A DNA stretch of 64,000 bases from Pseudokordiimonas caeni (GTDB lineage Bacteria; Pseudomonadota; Alphaproteobacteria; Sphingomonadales; Kordiimonadaceae), in assembly GCF_026719705.1 (NCBI RefSeq), contig NZ_JAPPRR010000002.1:435091-499090 (forward strand), given 5' to 3'. This document shows positions 27,674-37,638 of the stretch, piece after piece. The notes below the pieces were generated by a model. It was not told where the DNA came from. It worked only from the letters and a program-made list of their open reading frames with translations, and made no database searches. Position 1 is the first letter of the stretch. Each line of letters begins with the position of its first letter. The translations under genes were made by a program, and so were the position numbers.

Positions 27674-28260
27674 TCATTCTCGGCCTCACCGGATCGATCG
27701 GCATGGGCAAGTCCACTGCTGCCGGCATGTTCCGCGAGCTCGGCGTGCCCGTGCATGATTCCGACGCGGTTGTACACCAGCTGCAGGCAAAAGATGGCAA
27801 GGCGATCCCGGCAATTGCCGAGGCATTTCCTGGTACTGTAAAGGGCGGGATGCTGGACCGGCAGGCGCTCGGTGCTGCTGTCTTCGGCAACGAGAAAGCT
27901 TTGCAAAGGCTTCAGGGCATCATGTTCCCGCTCATCATGGAAGACCGGCGCGATTTCATCGAGCAGGCAACCGCTGATGGCCACAAGCTTGTGGTTCTTG
28001 ATGTACCGCTTCTCTTTGAAACGGGTGGCGAAAAGGCCTGCGACAAGGTCGTCGTGGTGACAGCTCCGGCCGAAGTGCAGCGGGCCCGCGTGCTTGCTCG
28101 CCCCGGCATGACCGAGGAACGTTTTGAAAAAGTGCTGGCGCACCAGATGCCGGACGCGGAAAAACGCCGCCGGGCCGATTTTCTGATCGACACCGGCCGT
28201 GGGATGTCGCATGCCGAGGCTGAAGTGCGCAGGATTGTCGAAAGGTTGACTGCCGAATGA
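27670..28260 (+). CDS. coaE: Dephospho-CoA kinase
   Basis: Last step of coenzyme A synthesis. The P-loop [12 protein letters not shown] lies at residues 5-16, followed by DSDAVVHQL and the LDVPLLFE motif near 115. At 196 residues it is complete. Four-base overlaps on both sides tie it to aroE and dnaQ. Confidence 0.96.
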   Translation: MIILGLTGSIGMGKSTAAGMFRELGVPVHDSDAVVHQLQAKDGKAIPAIAEAFPGTVKGGMLDRQALGAAVFGNEKALQRLQGIMFPLIMEDRRDFIEQATADGHKLVVLDVPLLFETGGEKACDKVVVVTAPAEVQRARVLARPGMTEERFEKVLAHQMPDAEKRRRADFLIDTGRGMSHAEAEVRRIVERLTAE

Positions 28261-28925
28261 GAGAGATCATCTTCGATACCGAAACCACAGGCTTCGATCC
28301 CCTCACCGGGGACCGGGTGATCGAGATCGGCTGCGTGGAGATGATCAACAAAAGCCTTACCGGCAATAATTATCATATCTATCTGAATCCGCGCCGCGAA
28401 GTGCCGGAATCCGCAGTGCGCGTGCACGGCATCACCACCGCGATGCTGGCCGACAAACCCTTCTTTGAAGATGTTGTCGATGAATTTCTGGCCTATGTGG
28501 GGGACGACAGCATCCTTGTCGCCCACAATGCCGAGTTCGATATGAAATTCATCAACTGGGAAATCGAGAACGCTTCCCGGCGGATCATCTCACCCAAGCG
28601 TTTCAAGGATACGCTGGCGATTGCGCGGGTTAAGTTTCCGGGGGCGGGCAACAGCCTTGATGCGCTTTGCAAACGGTTCGGGATCGAAAACGGCCACCGC
28701 ACCCTGCACGGCGCGCTTCTTGATGCCGAAATCCTGGCGGATGTCTATATCGAGCTTCTGGGCGGCCGTCAGGCGGGGCTTGATCTGTCCGTCACCCGCA
28801 CCACAACGATGGTGAAGCGCGAGCGAGTCTTCCGCGAGGCACGCAGTTTCGCGCCAAGCGAAGAGGAGCTTGCCGCCCACAGTGCGTTCGTCGGCAAGCT
28901 CAAGGACGCGATCTGGCTTAAATAG
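28257..28925 (+). CDS. dnaQ: DNA polymerase III epsilon subunit
   Basis: Proofreading 3'-5' exonuclease of the replicative polymerase. The three exonuclease motifs are present: FDTETTGFD (Exo I, residues 5-13), [11 protein letters not shown] (Exo II) and [14 protein letters not shown] (Exo III). The 222-residue length is typical. It ends the ppsR operon and overlaps the converging EamA gene by 8 bases. In many relatives secB converges on dnaQ here; in this genome secB is about 31 kb away. Confidence 0.97.
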   Translation: MREIIFDTETTGFDPLTGDRVIEIGCVEMINKSLTGNNYHIYLNPRREVPESAVRVHGITTAMLADKPFFEDVVDEFLAYVGDDSILVAHNAEFDMKFINWEIENASRRIISPKRFKDTLAIARVKFPGAGNSLDALCKRFGIENGHRTLHGALLDAEILADVYIELLGGRQAGLDLSVTRTTTMVKRERVFREARSFAPSEEELAAHSAFVGKLKDAIWLK

Positions 28926-29808
28926 CCTTGGGCTTCGGCTTGTCGCGCAGCAGCAGGACGCCGGTGAAAATCAGGCCGGTCGCCAGAAAATCCATGAGCC
29001 CGATATCTTCGCCCGCAATCACGGTACCGATGAAAAGCGCGACGACCGGCGGCACATAGGTGGCCGACGCTGCCGTCACCGCGCCTGACGTCGATACAAG
29101 ATAATAATAGGTGATATAGGCGACGCCCGTACCCATGAGCCCGAGCCCGACGACAAGGAGGGCAGCCACCGGCTTGTCATCGAAAATCGCCCCCATCCCT
29201 GAAAAATCGGTGATGAGCGTGAGGATCACAAGACTCGCCGCCAGCTGGTAGGTCGTCAGCGCCGCCGACGGAATCTGGATGCCGGCCACATATTTGCGGG
29301 CATAGACGAACGAGGCGCCAAGGCTGACGCTGCCAATCATGATGTAAAGCGCGCCGATGATATTGCCTTCGCTGATATCGGCGGCGAAGGGATCGGCGAT
29401 CAGGATCACACCTGCAAAGCCTGCGAGGATGCCGAGGGCCTTGCGCATGGTAATCTTTTCGTCCGGCAGGAAGACGGCGGCGATCAGGAAAGCGAACAGC
29501 GGGCTGGCGCCGGAAAGCGCCCCTGCGATGCCGGACGGCAGTAGGGCGACCCCCGCCGCGAACCAGCCGAAATAGAAAACGGTCGCAAGGATTGCCATGA
29601 CCGTGAAATGCAGTGTGTATTTCAGGTGCGCGCGCTTCAGATAGCCTTTGGCGGCGGCATAAACAGCCACTGCCAGAAAGCCGAAAAAGACCCGGAAGAT
29701 CACGATCTGCAGCGGCGAAAGGACGGCAGAGGCGAGCTTCATATAGAAGAAATTGCTGCCCCAGAGGATTCCGAGCGCCCAGAAGGCGATGACCGGCGCA
29801 TAGCGCAT
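28918..29808 (-). CDS. EamA/DMT-family transporter
   Basis: A 296-residue inner-membrane protein with ten hydrophobic helices and two EamA repeats (about 5-135 and 150-285). The repeat starts include WALGILWGSNFFYMK and IIGALYIMIGSVSLGASFVYARK. Drug/metabolite transporter superfamily; substrate not predictable. Its 3' end overlaps dnaQ, so it appears inserted between dnaQ and its usual neighbours. Confidence 0.88.
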   Translation of the reverse strand: MRYAPVIAFWALGILWGSNFFYMKLASAVLSPLQIVIFRVFFGFLAVAVYAAAKGYLKRAHLKYTLHFTVMAILATVFYFGWFAAGVALLPSGIAGALSGASPLFAFLIAAVFLPDEKITMRKALGILAGFAGVILIADPFAADISEGNIIGALYIMIGSVSLGASFVYARKYVAGIQIPSAALTTYQLAASLVILTLITDFSGMGAIFDDKPVAALLVVGLGLMGTGVAYITYYYLVSTSGAVTAASATYVPPVVALFIGTVIAGEDIGLMDFLATGLIFTGVLLLRDKPKPKAI

Positions 29809-29906
29809 GGCGTGACCTCAAAAACTGATCGGTTGACCAGTCGTAACGCTGGCCAGCTGCGCCGTCCAACCAGATATGCCCGGGGATGCCGTTAGTTCAG
29901 CTATCC

Positions 29907-30629
29907 TCAATTGATGCTGTTGAAGAAGCGTCCGAGCGGGATGCCGACGGGGCAGAAGACATCCTTGCCCTGGTCGCAGTCATACAGACTGAAGGTGGTG
30001 ATATCGGCGCGGCCCACCAGATATTTCTTGTGCACGAAACCCATCTCGTCCATCTCGCGGCTGTCGGCGGAGGCATCGCGGTTGTCGCCCATCATGAAAT
30101 AATGGTCGGCAGGCACCACATAAAGCGGCGTGTTATCGAGCCGGCCGCGGTCGGTGCGTTCGTAAATGCGGTGCACAGTGCCACCGGGCAGCGTTTCGTC
30201 ATATTCCTTCACGCGGGTCTCAAAACCGTTGTAGCTCGTATAGTCAACCTCGCCCACGGGGCTGCGGGGCACTTGCACACCATTGATATACAGGCGGCCT
30301 TCCTTCATCTGGATACGGTCGCCCGGCAGGCCGATGACCCGTTTGATATAGTCGGTGTCGCGGTATGGCAGCGTGAAGACGACCACATCGCCGCGCTCCG
30401 GCGCGCTTTCAAACAGGCGGTCTTCGCCGACCGGCGGGTCGAAAGGCAGCGAATACTGATTGTAGCCGTAGGCGAATTTCGCCACGAAAATGCGGTCGCC
30501 CACTTCAAGTGTCGGCTCCATCGATCCTGATGGAATGTGGAAGCTGGCCCAGCCCACCGTTGTGAAAATCACATAGAAGAAGATGATTCCAAGGATGTCC
30601 TTGATGAAGGCCTTTGCCTCGTGCGCCAT
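29907..30629 (-). CDS. lepB: Signal peptidase I
   Basis: Removes signal peptides from exported proteins. A single N-terminal membrane helix (about 10-28) is followed by the catalytic Ser36 in IPSGSMEPTL and Lys96 in YIKRVIGLPGD, with the GDNRDASADSR box near 195. The protein has 240 residues. It is divergent from dnaK across 274 bases. Confidence 0.96.
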   Translation of the reverse strand: MAHEAKAFIKDILGIIFFYVIFTTVGWASFHIPSGSMEPTLEVGDRIFVAKFAYGYNQYSLPFDPPVGEDRLFESAPERGDVVVFTLPYRDTDYIKRVIGLPGDRIQMKEGRLYINGVQVPRSPVGEVDYTSYNGFETRVKEYDETLPGGTVHRIYERTDRGRLDNTPLYVVPADHYFMMGDNRDASADSREMDEMGFVHKKYLVGRADITTFSLYDCDQGKDVFCPVGIPLGRFFNSIN

Positions 30630-30761
30630 GCAAATATCCGCTTCTTGTCAATCGGTGGGGCGGGGCAGAAGCGCCACCCGGATGTGTTCTGCCAGATAGA
30701 TAAGCCGCCCTTATCAGGGGTTTCAAGCACGGAATGGTTCTAAAATTTCTCTTTCGCCCGC

Positions 30762-30792
30762 CTTGCGGCGCTGGAAGGCGGCCCCTATATAG
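30762..30792 (+). promoter_or_regulatory. Heat-shock (RpoH, sigma-32) promoter of dnaK
   Basis: CTTG at 30762-30765 is followed after 17 bases by CCTATATAGG (30783-30792), an exact fit to the alphaproteobacterial RpoH pattern CTTG-N17-CYTATNTNNG. The E. coli-style reading CTTGCGG-N13-CCCCTATAT also fits. Transcription would start near 30799, about 105 bases before dnaK. No CIRCE repeat is present, so dnaKJ looks RpoH- and not HrcA-controlled. Confidence 0.82.
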
Positions 30793-30801
30793 GCCCTGAA
30801 C

Positions 30802-30822
30802 GGAAAGCGCAGGCTGCTTTCC
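30802..30822 (+). other. Hairpin at the predicted 5' end of the dnaK message
   Basis: GGAAAGC and GCTTTCC form a perfect 7-bp stem around a 7-base loop, a few bases after the predicted transcription start. It could protect the 5' end of the dnaK mRNA. Confidence 0.5.
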
Positions 30823-30903
30823 AGTATCTGCAAAGCCCGGAGAGACCGGACAATCGGCGCCTGATAGGGCCGCGTCCGGCCGGCTGAAAGGGAAGAGGAA
30901 AAA

Positions 30904-32823
30904 ATGGCAAAAGTAATCGGTATCGACCTCGGCACCACCAACAGCTGCGTCGCCATCATGGACGGCGCCAAGCCGAAGGTTATTGAAAACTCTGAAGGCG
31001 CACGCACCACGCCTTCGATGGTCGCATTCTCGAACGATGGCGAACGTCTCGTCGGCCAGGCTGCCAAGCGCCAAGCGGTGACGAACCCGGTGAACACCCT
31101 GTTCGCGATCAAGCGCCTCATCGGCCGCACCTATGACGACCCGACCACCCAGAAAGACAAGGGCATGGTGCCCTACCATATCGTCAAGTCGCCGAACGGC
31201 GACGCGTGGGTCGAGGTCAACAGCGAAAAATACAGCCCGAGCCAGATCTCGGCCATGATCCTTCAGAAGATGAAGGAAACGGCTGAAAGCTATCTCGGCG
31301 AAGATGTCACGCAGGCGGTGATCACCGTTCCCGCTTACTTCAACGACGCCCAGCGCCAGGCTACCAAAGACGCCGGCAAGATCGCGGGCCTTGAAGTGCT
31401 GCGTATCATCAACGAGCCCACGGCAGCCGCACTTGCCTACGGCCTTGAAAAAGAAGACGGCCACACGATCGCGGTCTTTGACCTTGGCGGCGGTACCTTC
31501 GACGTATCGGTCCTCGAGATCGGTGACGGCGTGTTTGAAGTGAAGTCGACGAACGGCGATACGTTCCTCGGCGGCGAAGACTTCGACATGCGCCTCGTTG
31601 ATTACTTGGCTGACGAGTTCAAGAAAGAGAATGGCATTGATCTGCGCACCGACCGCATGGCGCTTCAGCGCCTCAAAGAAGCGGCCGAGAAAGCCAAGAT
31701 CGAACTGTCGACCGCGCAGCAGACCGAAATCAACCTGCCCTTCATCACGGCAGATGCCTCGGGCCCGAAGCACCTTCAGCTGAAGCTGACCCGCGCCAAG
31801 CTCGAAAGCCTCGTTGAAGACCTGATCAAGCGCACGCTGGAGCCCTGCAAGAAGGCGCTCAAGGACGCAGGCCTCAAGGCCGGCGATATCCAGGACGTCG
31901 TTCTTGTCGGCGGCATGACCCGCATGCCCAAGATCCAGGAAGTCGTGAAGGAATTCTTCGGCCGCGAGCCCCACAAGGGTGTGAACCCCGATGAAGTGGT
32001 GGCCATGGGTGCTGCCATTCAGGCGGGCGTCCTGCAGGGTGACGTGAAAGACGTTCTGCTTCTCGATGTGACCCCGCTGTCGCTCGGTATCGAAACGCTC
32101 GGCGGCGTGTTCACCCGCCTGATCGAGCGCAACACCACGATCCCGACCAAGAAAAGCCAGATTTTCTCGACCGCCGAGGATAACCAGAATGCGGTGACGA
32201 TCCGGGTCTTCCAGGGCGAGCGCGAAATGGCGGCGGACAACAAGCTCCTTGGCCAGTTCGACCTTCTGGGTATTCCGGCGGCTCCGCGCGGCGTGCCGCA
32301 GATCGAGGTGACCTTCGATATCGATGCCAACGGTATTGTGAATGTGTCGGCCAAGGACAAGGGCACCGGCAAGGAACAGCAGATCAAGATCCAGGCGTCG
32401 GGCGGCCTTTCGGACGCCGACATCGACAAGATGGTGAAAGACGCTGAAGCCAATGCCGAAGCTGACAAGAAGCGTCGTGAACTCGTTGAAGTGAAGAACC
32501 AGGCGGAAGCACTCATCCACTCCACCGAGAAGACGCTTGCCGAGAACAAGGACAAGATTGCCGACGCCGACAAGAAGCCGGTGGAAGATGCGATTGCGGC
32601 CCTGCGCGGCGTGCTCGGCGGTGAAGACACCGACGCGATCCGCCAGAAGACCGAGGCGCTTGCCCAGGTCGCCATGAAGCTTGGCGAGCAGATCTACAAG
32701 GCGGACGCTGAGGGCGGCGCTGCGGCCGGCGGTGCGAAAGCGGCCGGCGCAGACGAAGCCGAAAGCGGCGACGATGTTGTCGACGTGGACTTTGAAGAAG
32801 TCGACGAAAACAACAAAAAATAA
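30904..32823 (+). CDS. dnaK: Molecular chaperone DnaK (Hsp70)
   Basis: ATP-dependent folding chaperone. The 639-residue protein opens with the phosphate-binding [13 protein letters not shown] motif, has the second signature [16 protein letters not shown] near 195 and the third [13 protein letters not shown] near 335, then the substrate-binding domain and an acidic tail ending near [18 protein letters not shown] ribosome site precedes the ATG. dnaJ follows after 125 bases containing a hairpin. Confidence 0.99.
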   Translation: MAKVIGIDLGTTNSCVAIMDGAKPKVIENSEGARTTPSMVAFSNDGERLVGQAAKRQAVTNPVNTLFAIKRLIGRTYDDPTTQKDKGMVPYHIVKSPNGDAWVEVNSEKYSPSQISAMILQKMKETAESYLGEDVTQAVITVPAYFNDAQRQATKDAGKIAGLEVLRIINEPTAAALAYGLEKEDGHTIAVFDLGGGTFDVSVLEIGDGVFEVKSTNGDTFLGGEDFDMRLVDYLADEFKKENGIDLRTDRMALQRLKEAAEKAKIELSTAQQTEINLPFITADASGPKHLQLKLTRAKLESLVEDLIKRTLEPCKKALKDAGLKAGDIQDVVLVGGMTRMPKIQEVVKEFFGREPHKGVNPDEVVAMGAAIQAGVLQGDVKDVLLLDVTPLSLGIETLGGVFTRLIERNTTIPTKKSQIFSTAEDNQNAVTIRVFQGEREMAADNKLLGQFDLLGIPAAPRGVPQIEVTFDIDANGIVNVSAKDKGTGKEQQIKIQASGGLSDADIDKMVKDAEANAEADKKRRELVEVKNQAEALIHSTEKTLAENKDKIADADKKPVEDAIAALRGVLGGEDTDAIRQKTEALAQVAMKLGEQIYKADAEGGAAAGGAKAAGADEAESGDDVVDVDFEEVDENNKK

Positions 32824-32852
32824 CGCGCCCTTACCATGGAAGGGTGAGAGAC

Positions 32853-32910
32853 AAGGGGCGCTTGCCGGACGATTGCAATAGGCAAGACCTGGCAGCGCCC
32901 CTTTGCTTTT
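32853..32910 (+). terminator. Hairpin with T-run between dnaK and dnaJ (probable attenuator)
   Basis: AAGGGGCGC (32853-32861) pairs with GCGCCCCTT (32895-32903), with an inner CTTGCC/GGCAAG stem, then a T-rich TGCTTTTT tract. It lies inside the dnaK-dnaJ unit, so it probably reduces but does not abolish dnaJ transcription. Confidence 0.6.
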
Positions 32911-32948
32911 TAAGATACGACCCTTCGGCCAAGACGGAGAAGACCGAC

Positions 32949-34091
32949 GTGGCGAAGCAAGACTATTATGACCTTCTGGGGGTCGGCCGCGATGCCGATG
33001 CGGATGCGCTGAAAAAAGCCTTCCGCAAAGCCGCGATGCAATATCACCCGGATCGCAATCCGGGCGATGCGACCGCCGAACAGAAGTTCAAGGAAATCAA
33101 CGAAGCCTACGATGTCCTGAAGGATCCCGAGAAACGTGCGGCCTACGACCGGTATGGCCACGCAGCGTTCGAGGGCGGCATGGGCGGTGGTCCGGGTGGC
33201 CACGGCGGCGCCGGCTTCAATGTGAACGATATTTTCGAGGAATTCTTTGGCGACTTCATGGGCGGCGGTGGACGTGGCTCGCGCCGGGGCGGCGGCGGTA
33301 GCGGCCGGGGCGCAGACATGCGCTTCAACATGGAAATCAGCCTTGAGGATGCCTATCACGGCAAGACGACGACGATCACCGTGCCCGGCAGCGAAAGCTG
33401 CGGCGCGTGTGAAGGATCGGGCGCTGCTCCCGGTACGGCGCCCGAGGTGTGCGACACCTGTAACGGTGCTGGCAAGATTCGCACCACGCAGGGCTTTTTC
33501 ATGGTGGAACGCACCTGCCCCAAATGTCAGGGCGCGGGTCGTGTGATCACCAAGCCGTGCAAGGCTTGCCACGGCGCCGGAAGGGTGGCGAAGGAAAGCA
33601 CCCTCGAGGTTAAAATCCCGCAAGGCGTGGAAGACGGCACCCGTATCCGCCTCTCCGGCAAGGGCGAGGCAGGCACGCGCGGCGCACCACCCGGTGACCT
33701 TTACATTTTCCTCAGCGTGAAGCCGCATCCGCTGTTCCGGCGCGACCGCGACATGCTTTATTGTCAGGTTCCAATCCCGTTGACGACTGCGGCCCTTGGC
33801 GGCACCATCGAGGTGCCGGTCGTGGACGGCAGCCGCGCGCGCATCAAGATCCCGGAAGGCACCCAGTCGGGCAAGCAGTTCCGCCTGCGCGGCAAGGGCA
33901 TGCCTGAGCTCAACGGCGGCTATACCGGCGACATGATCATCGAAACAATGGTTGAAACCCCGGTCAACCTGTCGAAGCGCCAGCGCGAGATCCTTGAGGA
34001 ATTTGCCGAGATTTCGGGTGACGATGTCTCGCCCCGCTCGCAAGGTTTTTTCGCCAAGGTCAAGGACCTCTGGGACGACCTGACCGAATAG
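32949..34091 (+). CDS. dnaJ: Chaperone DnaJ (Hsp40)
   Basis: Co-chaperone that stimulates DnaK ATPase. The J domain (1-70) has the HPD motif, followed by a Gly/Phe-rich linker (about 75-130) and the four zinc motifs [24 protein letters not shown] and CKACHGAG, then the C-terminal substrate domain. Although the frame is open from 32844, homology begins at the GTG at 32949 ([12 protein letters not shown]), which has a GGAGAAG site upstream. That gives 380 residues. Confidence 0.97.
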   Translation: MAKQDYYDLLGVGRDADADALKKAFRKAAMQYHPDRNPGDATAEQKFKEINEAYDVLKDPEKRAAYDRYGHAAFEGGMGGGPGGHGGAGFNVNDIFEEFFGDFMGGGGRGSRRGGGGSGRGADMRFNMEISLEDAYHGKTTTITVPGSESCGACEGSGAAPGTAPEVCDTCNGAGKIRTTQGFFMVERTCPKCQGAGRVITKPCKACHGAGRVAKESTLEVKIPQGVEDGTRIRLSGKGEAGTRGAPPGDLYIFLSVKPHPLFRRDRDMLYCQVPIPLTTAALGGTIEVPVVDGSRARIKIPEGTQSGKQFRLRGKGMPELNGGYTGDMIIETMVETPVNLSKRQREILEEFAEISGDDVSPRSQGFFAKVKDLWDDLTE

Positions 34092-34108
34092 ACAACGGGA
34101 GAATTGCC

Positions 34109-34378
34109 ATGAAAGCCGCGCCGGTCCTGCTTCTTTTGATGCTGTCGGCGTGCGCCGTGGCCGACCCTTCCGTTTCCGTGAGTGAAACAGCCCCCGGATT
34201 CTTCTGGGGGCTTCTTCATGGCTTCATCGCCCCCTTCGCCTTCATCGGCAGCCTGTTTTCAGACGGTATCGCGGTTTACAGCGTGCCCAATAGCGGCGGC
34301 TGGTATGACGCCGGCTTCATCATCGGTTTTCTGTCGATGGCGGGCGGTGGCGGAAAAGCATCGCGCCGCAAGGGCTGA
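34109..34378 (+). CDS. Small conserved lipoprotein of unknown function
   Basis: An 89-residue protein. A short signal peptide with lipobox LSAC places the lipidated cysteine at residue 15. A hydrophobic middle (GFFWGLLHGFIAPFAFIGSLF) is followed by a Gly-rich end with GGWYDAGFIIGF. Similar small proteins occur widely near unrelated genes with no known function. It lies 17 bases after dnaJ and may be its operon member. Confidence 0.75.
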   Translation: MKAAPVLLLLMLSACAVADPSVSVSETAPGFFWGLLHGFIAPFAFIGSLFSDGIAVYSVPNSGGWYDAGFIIGFLSMAGGGGKASRRKG

Positions 34379-34380
34379 CC

Positions 34381-34998
34381 TCAGGCGAGATAACCGGCAA
34401 CGAGCCGGATCATTTCATCAACCAGCACTTCGGCGCGGGCTTCGTCCTGCTCTTCGATGGCCTGATCGGTCAGCACCGAGATTGCAGCCGTCAGGGTGCG
34501 TACCTGCGCTTCCAGCCGGTCGGCCGGAGGGGTACGGTCAGTTTTCGCCAGCGCTTCGCGGATGAGACGGTCCAGCCAGCTGCCCGGTCCGGGGATTGTG
34601 TTCCAGAGCGGCTGGGTGCTGTTTTCATAGCGCGTCAGCCGGCAGAATGTGGGGTGCGCGCGGGCCGTGGCCCAAAAGCTCTTGATCAGGTGGCGGTTGG
34701 TGACGCTCCAGTCCGAATGTTCACCGATGCGCTGCAGTTCGTCCGCCACCACCTGCATCACTTCGTCGTGGGCGCGCTCGCGCAGCACCTCAAGGATCGA
34801 ATCAAGGCTTTCGAAATACTGGTAAACCGAGCCCACAGGCACGCCCGCCTCGCGCGCGATGGCGGTGGTGGAAAGGGCGGCGGTTTCCGCTTCCGGTGTT
34901 GCCACCAGCAGCCGTTCGGTTGCTTCGATCAGGGATTTGACCCGGGCCTTGGCGCGGGCCTGCCGGGGTTCCTTGCGGATGGCGGGGCGCGTTGTCAC
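34381..34998 (-). CDS. TetR/AcrR-family transcriptional regulator
   Basis: A 205-residue regulator with the N-terminal HTH at about 30-60 (LSTTAIAREAGVPVGSVYQYF) and a helical ligand domain. The frame opens at an ATG at 35043 with no ribosome site, while the GTG at 34998 has GAAGGA six bases upstream and is preferred. It is divergent from the beta-helix/cytochrome/receptor locus, with a perfect inverted repeat between them. Its likely job is local repression of that locus and itself; the ligand is unknown. Confidence 0.88.
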   Translation of the reverse strand: MTTRPAIRKEPRQARAKARVKSLIEATERLLVATPEAETAALSTTAIAREAGVPVGSVYQYFESLDSILEVLRERAHDEVMQVVADELQRIGEHSDWSVTNRHLIKSFWATARAHPTFCRLTRYENSTQPLWNTIPGPGSWLDRLIREALAKTDRTPPADRLEAQVRTLTAAISVLTDQAIEEQDEARAEVLVDEMIRLVAGYLA

Positions 34999-35071
34999 CT
35001 GTTTTCCTTCTTGTTGCGCTGCCCACTGTATGGGGTGCGTCATGACACCAGTCTAGCCAAATCGGCAAAAA

Positions 35072-35086
35072 ATGAAATCGTTTCAT
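35072..35086. promoter_or_regulatory. Candidate TetR operator
   Basis: A perfect inverted repeat ATGAAA-TCG-TTTCAT lies in the divergent spacer between the TetR gene and the beta-helix gene, next to a TTGACG element at 35094-35099. Its size and place fit a TetR dimer operator; binding is inferred. Confidence 0.55.
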
Positions 35087-35192
35087 CTTTTTCTTGACGG
35101 ACGGGTCCAGAATAGGCAGCCTTGACGTATCGGACATCGGGCTCCGGCGGGTCATGCCGGGGGGCGTGTTTATTTGTGCGACGAGGGGACCC

Positions 35193-36476
35193 ATGAACAT
35201 CATTTTCAAATCAGCGGCGGTAGCCTTGTGCCTTGGCACCAGTGCGCTCGCCTGGGCGCAGGCGGAAACAGAAACGGTGTCGGCCGCGACCGAAGAAGCG
35301 GCAGTGGCGGACAATGTGATCCGTGTCAATCCGGGCGATAATGCACAGGAAGATATTCAGGAAGCCCTGATCCTTGCAGAACCGGGCAGCGTGATCGAGC
35401 TTGGCGCCGGCATCTATAACCTGACGGGCGCCCTGTCGCTTGACGTGCCGAACATCACGCTTCGCGGTGCGGGCATGGACCAGACAATCCTGTCGTTCAA
35501 GGGGCAGACCACCGGCTCGGAAGGCCTTCTGGTAACCGCAGGCGGCGCCTGGATCGAGAATCTGGCAATCGAGGACACGCCCGGCGACGGCATCAAGGCC
35601 AAGGGTGTCGACCAGATCACCTTCAAGGATGTGCGCGTCGAATGGACACGTGGGCCCAACGCCGAGAATGGCGCTTATGGCCTTTATCCCGTGGAATCGA
35701 AAAATGTGCTGATCGACGGCGCCGTGGTGCGCGGTGCTTCGGACGCCGGCATCTATGTCGGCCAGAGCCAGCAGATCATCGTGCGTAACAGCCGCGCCGA
35801 GTTCAACGTGGCCGGTATCGAGATCGAGAACTGCTATTTCGCGGACGTTTACGATAACGTCGCGACGCGCAACACCGGCGGCATCCTGATTTTCGACATG
35901 CCGAACCTGCCCCAGAAGGGCGGCCATTCGATCCGCGTCTTCAACAACAAATCGTTCGCCAACGACACCGCCAATTTCGCGCCTCCGGGCAATGTGGTTG
36001 GCAGTGTGCCGCGTGGCACCGGCCTCATCGTGATGGCGAACCATGATGTCGAGGTCTTCGGCAACGAGTTTTACGACAATGCCTCGGTGAACGTGTCGGT
36101 GAACGCTTACCAGCGCGACTATAACGATCCCGAATTCGATCCGCTGCCGCGCAACATCTATATCCACGACAACACCTATGGCCGCTCGGGCTGGGACCCG
36201 GACAAGGCGGTGAAGGATCTGGTAGCACCCCTCACCGGCATGCCGATCCCCGATATTGTGTGGGACGGTGCTGTGGATGGTATCTGGGCGGCCTTCTTCG
36301 GCGCTGACGAAGGCAAGGGCGTTTATGTGAAGGAAGCCCCGACGGTGAAGGTCGCGAACCTCAATGTGGTGCGCGACATGATCCTGCCGTGGGACGTTTC
36401 GCCGACCTTCGAGCTTGAAGAATATCAAGGGACCCTGCCGCCGCGCGATGCGATCAAGCTGCCGCAGGACAAGTGA
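35193..36476 (+). CDS. Secreted parallel beta-helix repeat protein (TIGR03805-type)
   Basis: A 427-residue exported protein. The signal peptide ends near AWAQA. A right-handed parallel beta-helix (pectin-lyase-like, about 45-330) follows, with repeated turns such as ITLRGAGMDQT, VLIDGAVVRGASDAGIYV and GIEIENCYF. It matches the family found as a two-gene pair with the diheme cytochrome encoded next (TIGR03806, HNE_0200/SO2930 family); the function of the pair is unknown. The ATG at 35193 has AGGGG six bases upstream; upstream codons lie in the regulatory region. Confidence 0.85.
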   Translation: MNIIFKSAAVALCLGTSALAWAQAETETVSAATEEAAVADNVIRVNPGDNAQEDIQEALILAEPGSVIELGAGIYNLTGALSLDVPNITLRGAGMDQTILSFKGQTTGSEGLLVTAGGAWIENLAIEDTPGDGIKAKGVDQITFKDVRVEWTRGPNAENGAYGLYPVESKNVLIDGAVVRGASDAGIYVGQSQQIIVRNSRAEFNVAGIEIENCYFADVYDNVATRNTGGILIFDMPNLPQKGGHSIRVFNNKSFANDTANFAPPGNVVGSVPRGTGLIVMANHDVEVFGNEFYDNASVNVSVNAYQRDYNDPEFDPLPRNIYIHDNTYGRSGWDPDKAVKDLVAPLTGMPIPDIVWDGAVDGIWAAFFGADEGKGVYVKEAPTVKVANLNVVRDMILPWDVSPTFELEEYQGTLPPRDAIKLPQDK

Positions 36477-36545
36477 TGAAGGCGGGGTTTGCCCTTTCCG
36501 GCAGGCCCCGGCTTTTACAGGTAGAGATGTGAAGAGGAACGCGGA

Positions 36546-37601
36546 ATGAGGCGTCTGTTCGGATTTTTGACGGTATTTTCAGCCCTGTTTGCACTTTCGG
36601 GTGCGGCGGCTGCCGTCAATGACGCCGTGTTGATGGCCAAGCGTCCGGCCAAACTGCTGTCGGACTATGGCCTTTTTGCCGATGGGGCCGCACAGGTGCC
36701 GGGCGAACGGGTGGTGGCATACGAGCTGATCAGCCCGCTTTTCACCGATTATGCCCACAAGTTCCGCTTCATCTATGTGCCGGAAGGCAAGACGGCCGCC
36801 TATGACGATACGGAAGTCCTGGATTTCCCGGTCGGCAGCGCGCTTGTCAAAACCTTTGCCTATCCCGCCGATTTCCGCAAACCGGAAGAAAACATACGCC
36901 TGCTTGAAACGCGTCTCCTGATCCATCAGGCCGAAGGCTGGGTCACCTGGGCCTATGTCTGGAACGAGGATCAGTCGGACGCCGTCCTGAAGGTGGCAGG
37001 CGCCACCATCCCGGTCAGCTGGACCGATGAAAGCGGCGCGACGCGAAGCATCCAGTATGTGGTGCCGAACAAGAACCAGTGCAAAGGCTGCCATGTGCTC
37101 GACAAGGCAGTGTCGCCAATCGGCCCCAAGGCGCGGAACCTGAACCGCGACAATGTCTATAGCGGTTCATCGCAGAACCAGCTGGCCCATCTTTCCGCCA
37201 TCGGCTTCCTGACCGGTGCACCGTCGCCCGACCAGGCGCCGCGCGTGCCGGCGCCGGATGACGAGGCAGCGAGCCTTGATGCGCGGGCGCGGGCCTATCT
37301 TGATGTCAATTGTGCGCACTGCCACCGTGAGGAAGGGCCTGCCTCGACGTCCGGACTGTTTCTCACGTACGGCGAAACGCGCATGAACCAGGTGGGGGTG
37401 AAGAAGCGCCCTGTGGCCGCTGGTCGCGGCTCTGGCGACCTCGCCTATGACATTGATCCCGGTCATGCAGACCGGTCCATCATTCCGTTCCGTATGGAAT
37501 CGGTCGATCCGGGTGTGATGATGCCCGAACTCGGACGAACCGTTGCCCATGCGGAAGGGGTTAAACTGATCTCCGACTGGATCAACAGTATGAAGGAATA
37601 G
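36546..37601 (+). CDS. SO2930/HNE_0200-family diheme c-type cytochrome
   Basis: A 351-residue periplasmic protein with signal peptide (cleavage near GAAAA). It has two heme c motifs, CKGCH at residues 179-183 and CAHCH at 256-260. The large N-terminal region (30-175), with SPLFTDYAHKFRFIYVPEG, is typical of the TIGR03806 family. It is partner of the preceding beta-helix protein, 69 bases upstream. It presumably transfers electrons in an unknown periplasmic oxidation; the heme motifs are seen, the reaction is not known. Confidence 0.87.
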   Translation: MRRLFGFLTVFSALFALSGAAAAVNDAVLMAKRPAKLLSDYGLFADGAAQVPGERVVAYELISPLFTDYAHKFRFIYVPEGKTAAYDDTEVLDFPVGSALVKTFAYPADFRKPEENIRLLETRLLIHQAEGWVTWAYVWNEDQSDAVLKVAGATIPVSWTDESGATRSIQYVVPNKNQCKGCHVLDKAVSPIGPKARNLNRDNVYSGSSQNQLAHLSAIGFLTGAPSPDQAPRVPAPDDEAASLDARARAYLDVNCAHCHREEGPASTSGLFLTYGETRMNQVGVKKRPVAAGRGSGDLAYDIDPGHADRSIIPFRMESVDPGVMMPELGRTVAHAEGVKLISDWINSMKE

Positions 37602-37638
37602 GCCTATCCGCTTCATAGATCCGGGGGGAGTAAGTGAT

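Noticed and set aside
30505-32520. 671-codon minus-strand open frame opposite dnaK
   Set aside because: It is antisense to a certain gene with third-position GC bias; such shadows are common in GC-rich DNA and it resembles no family.
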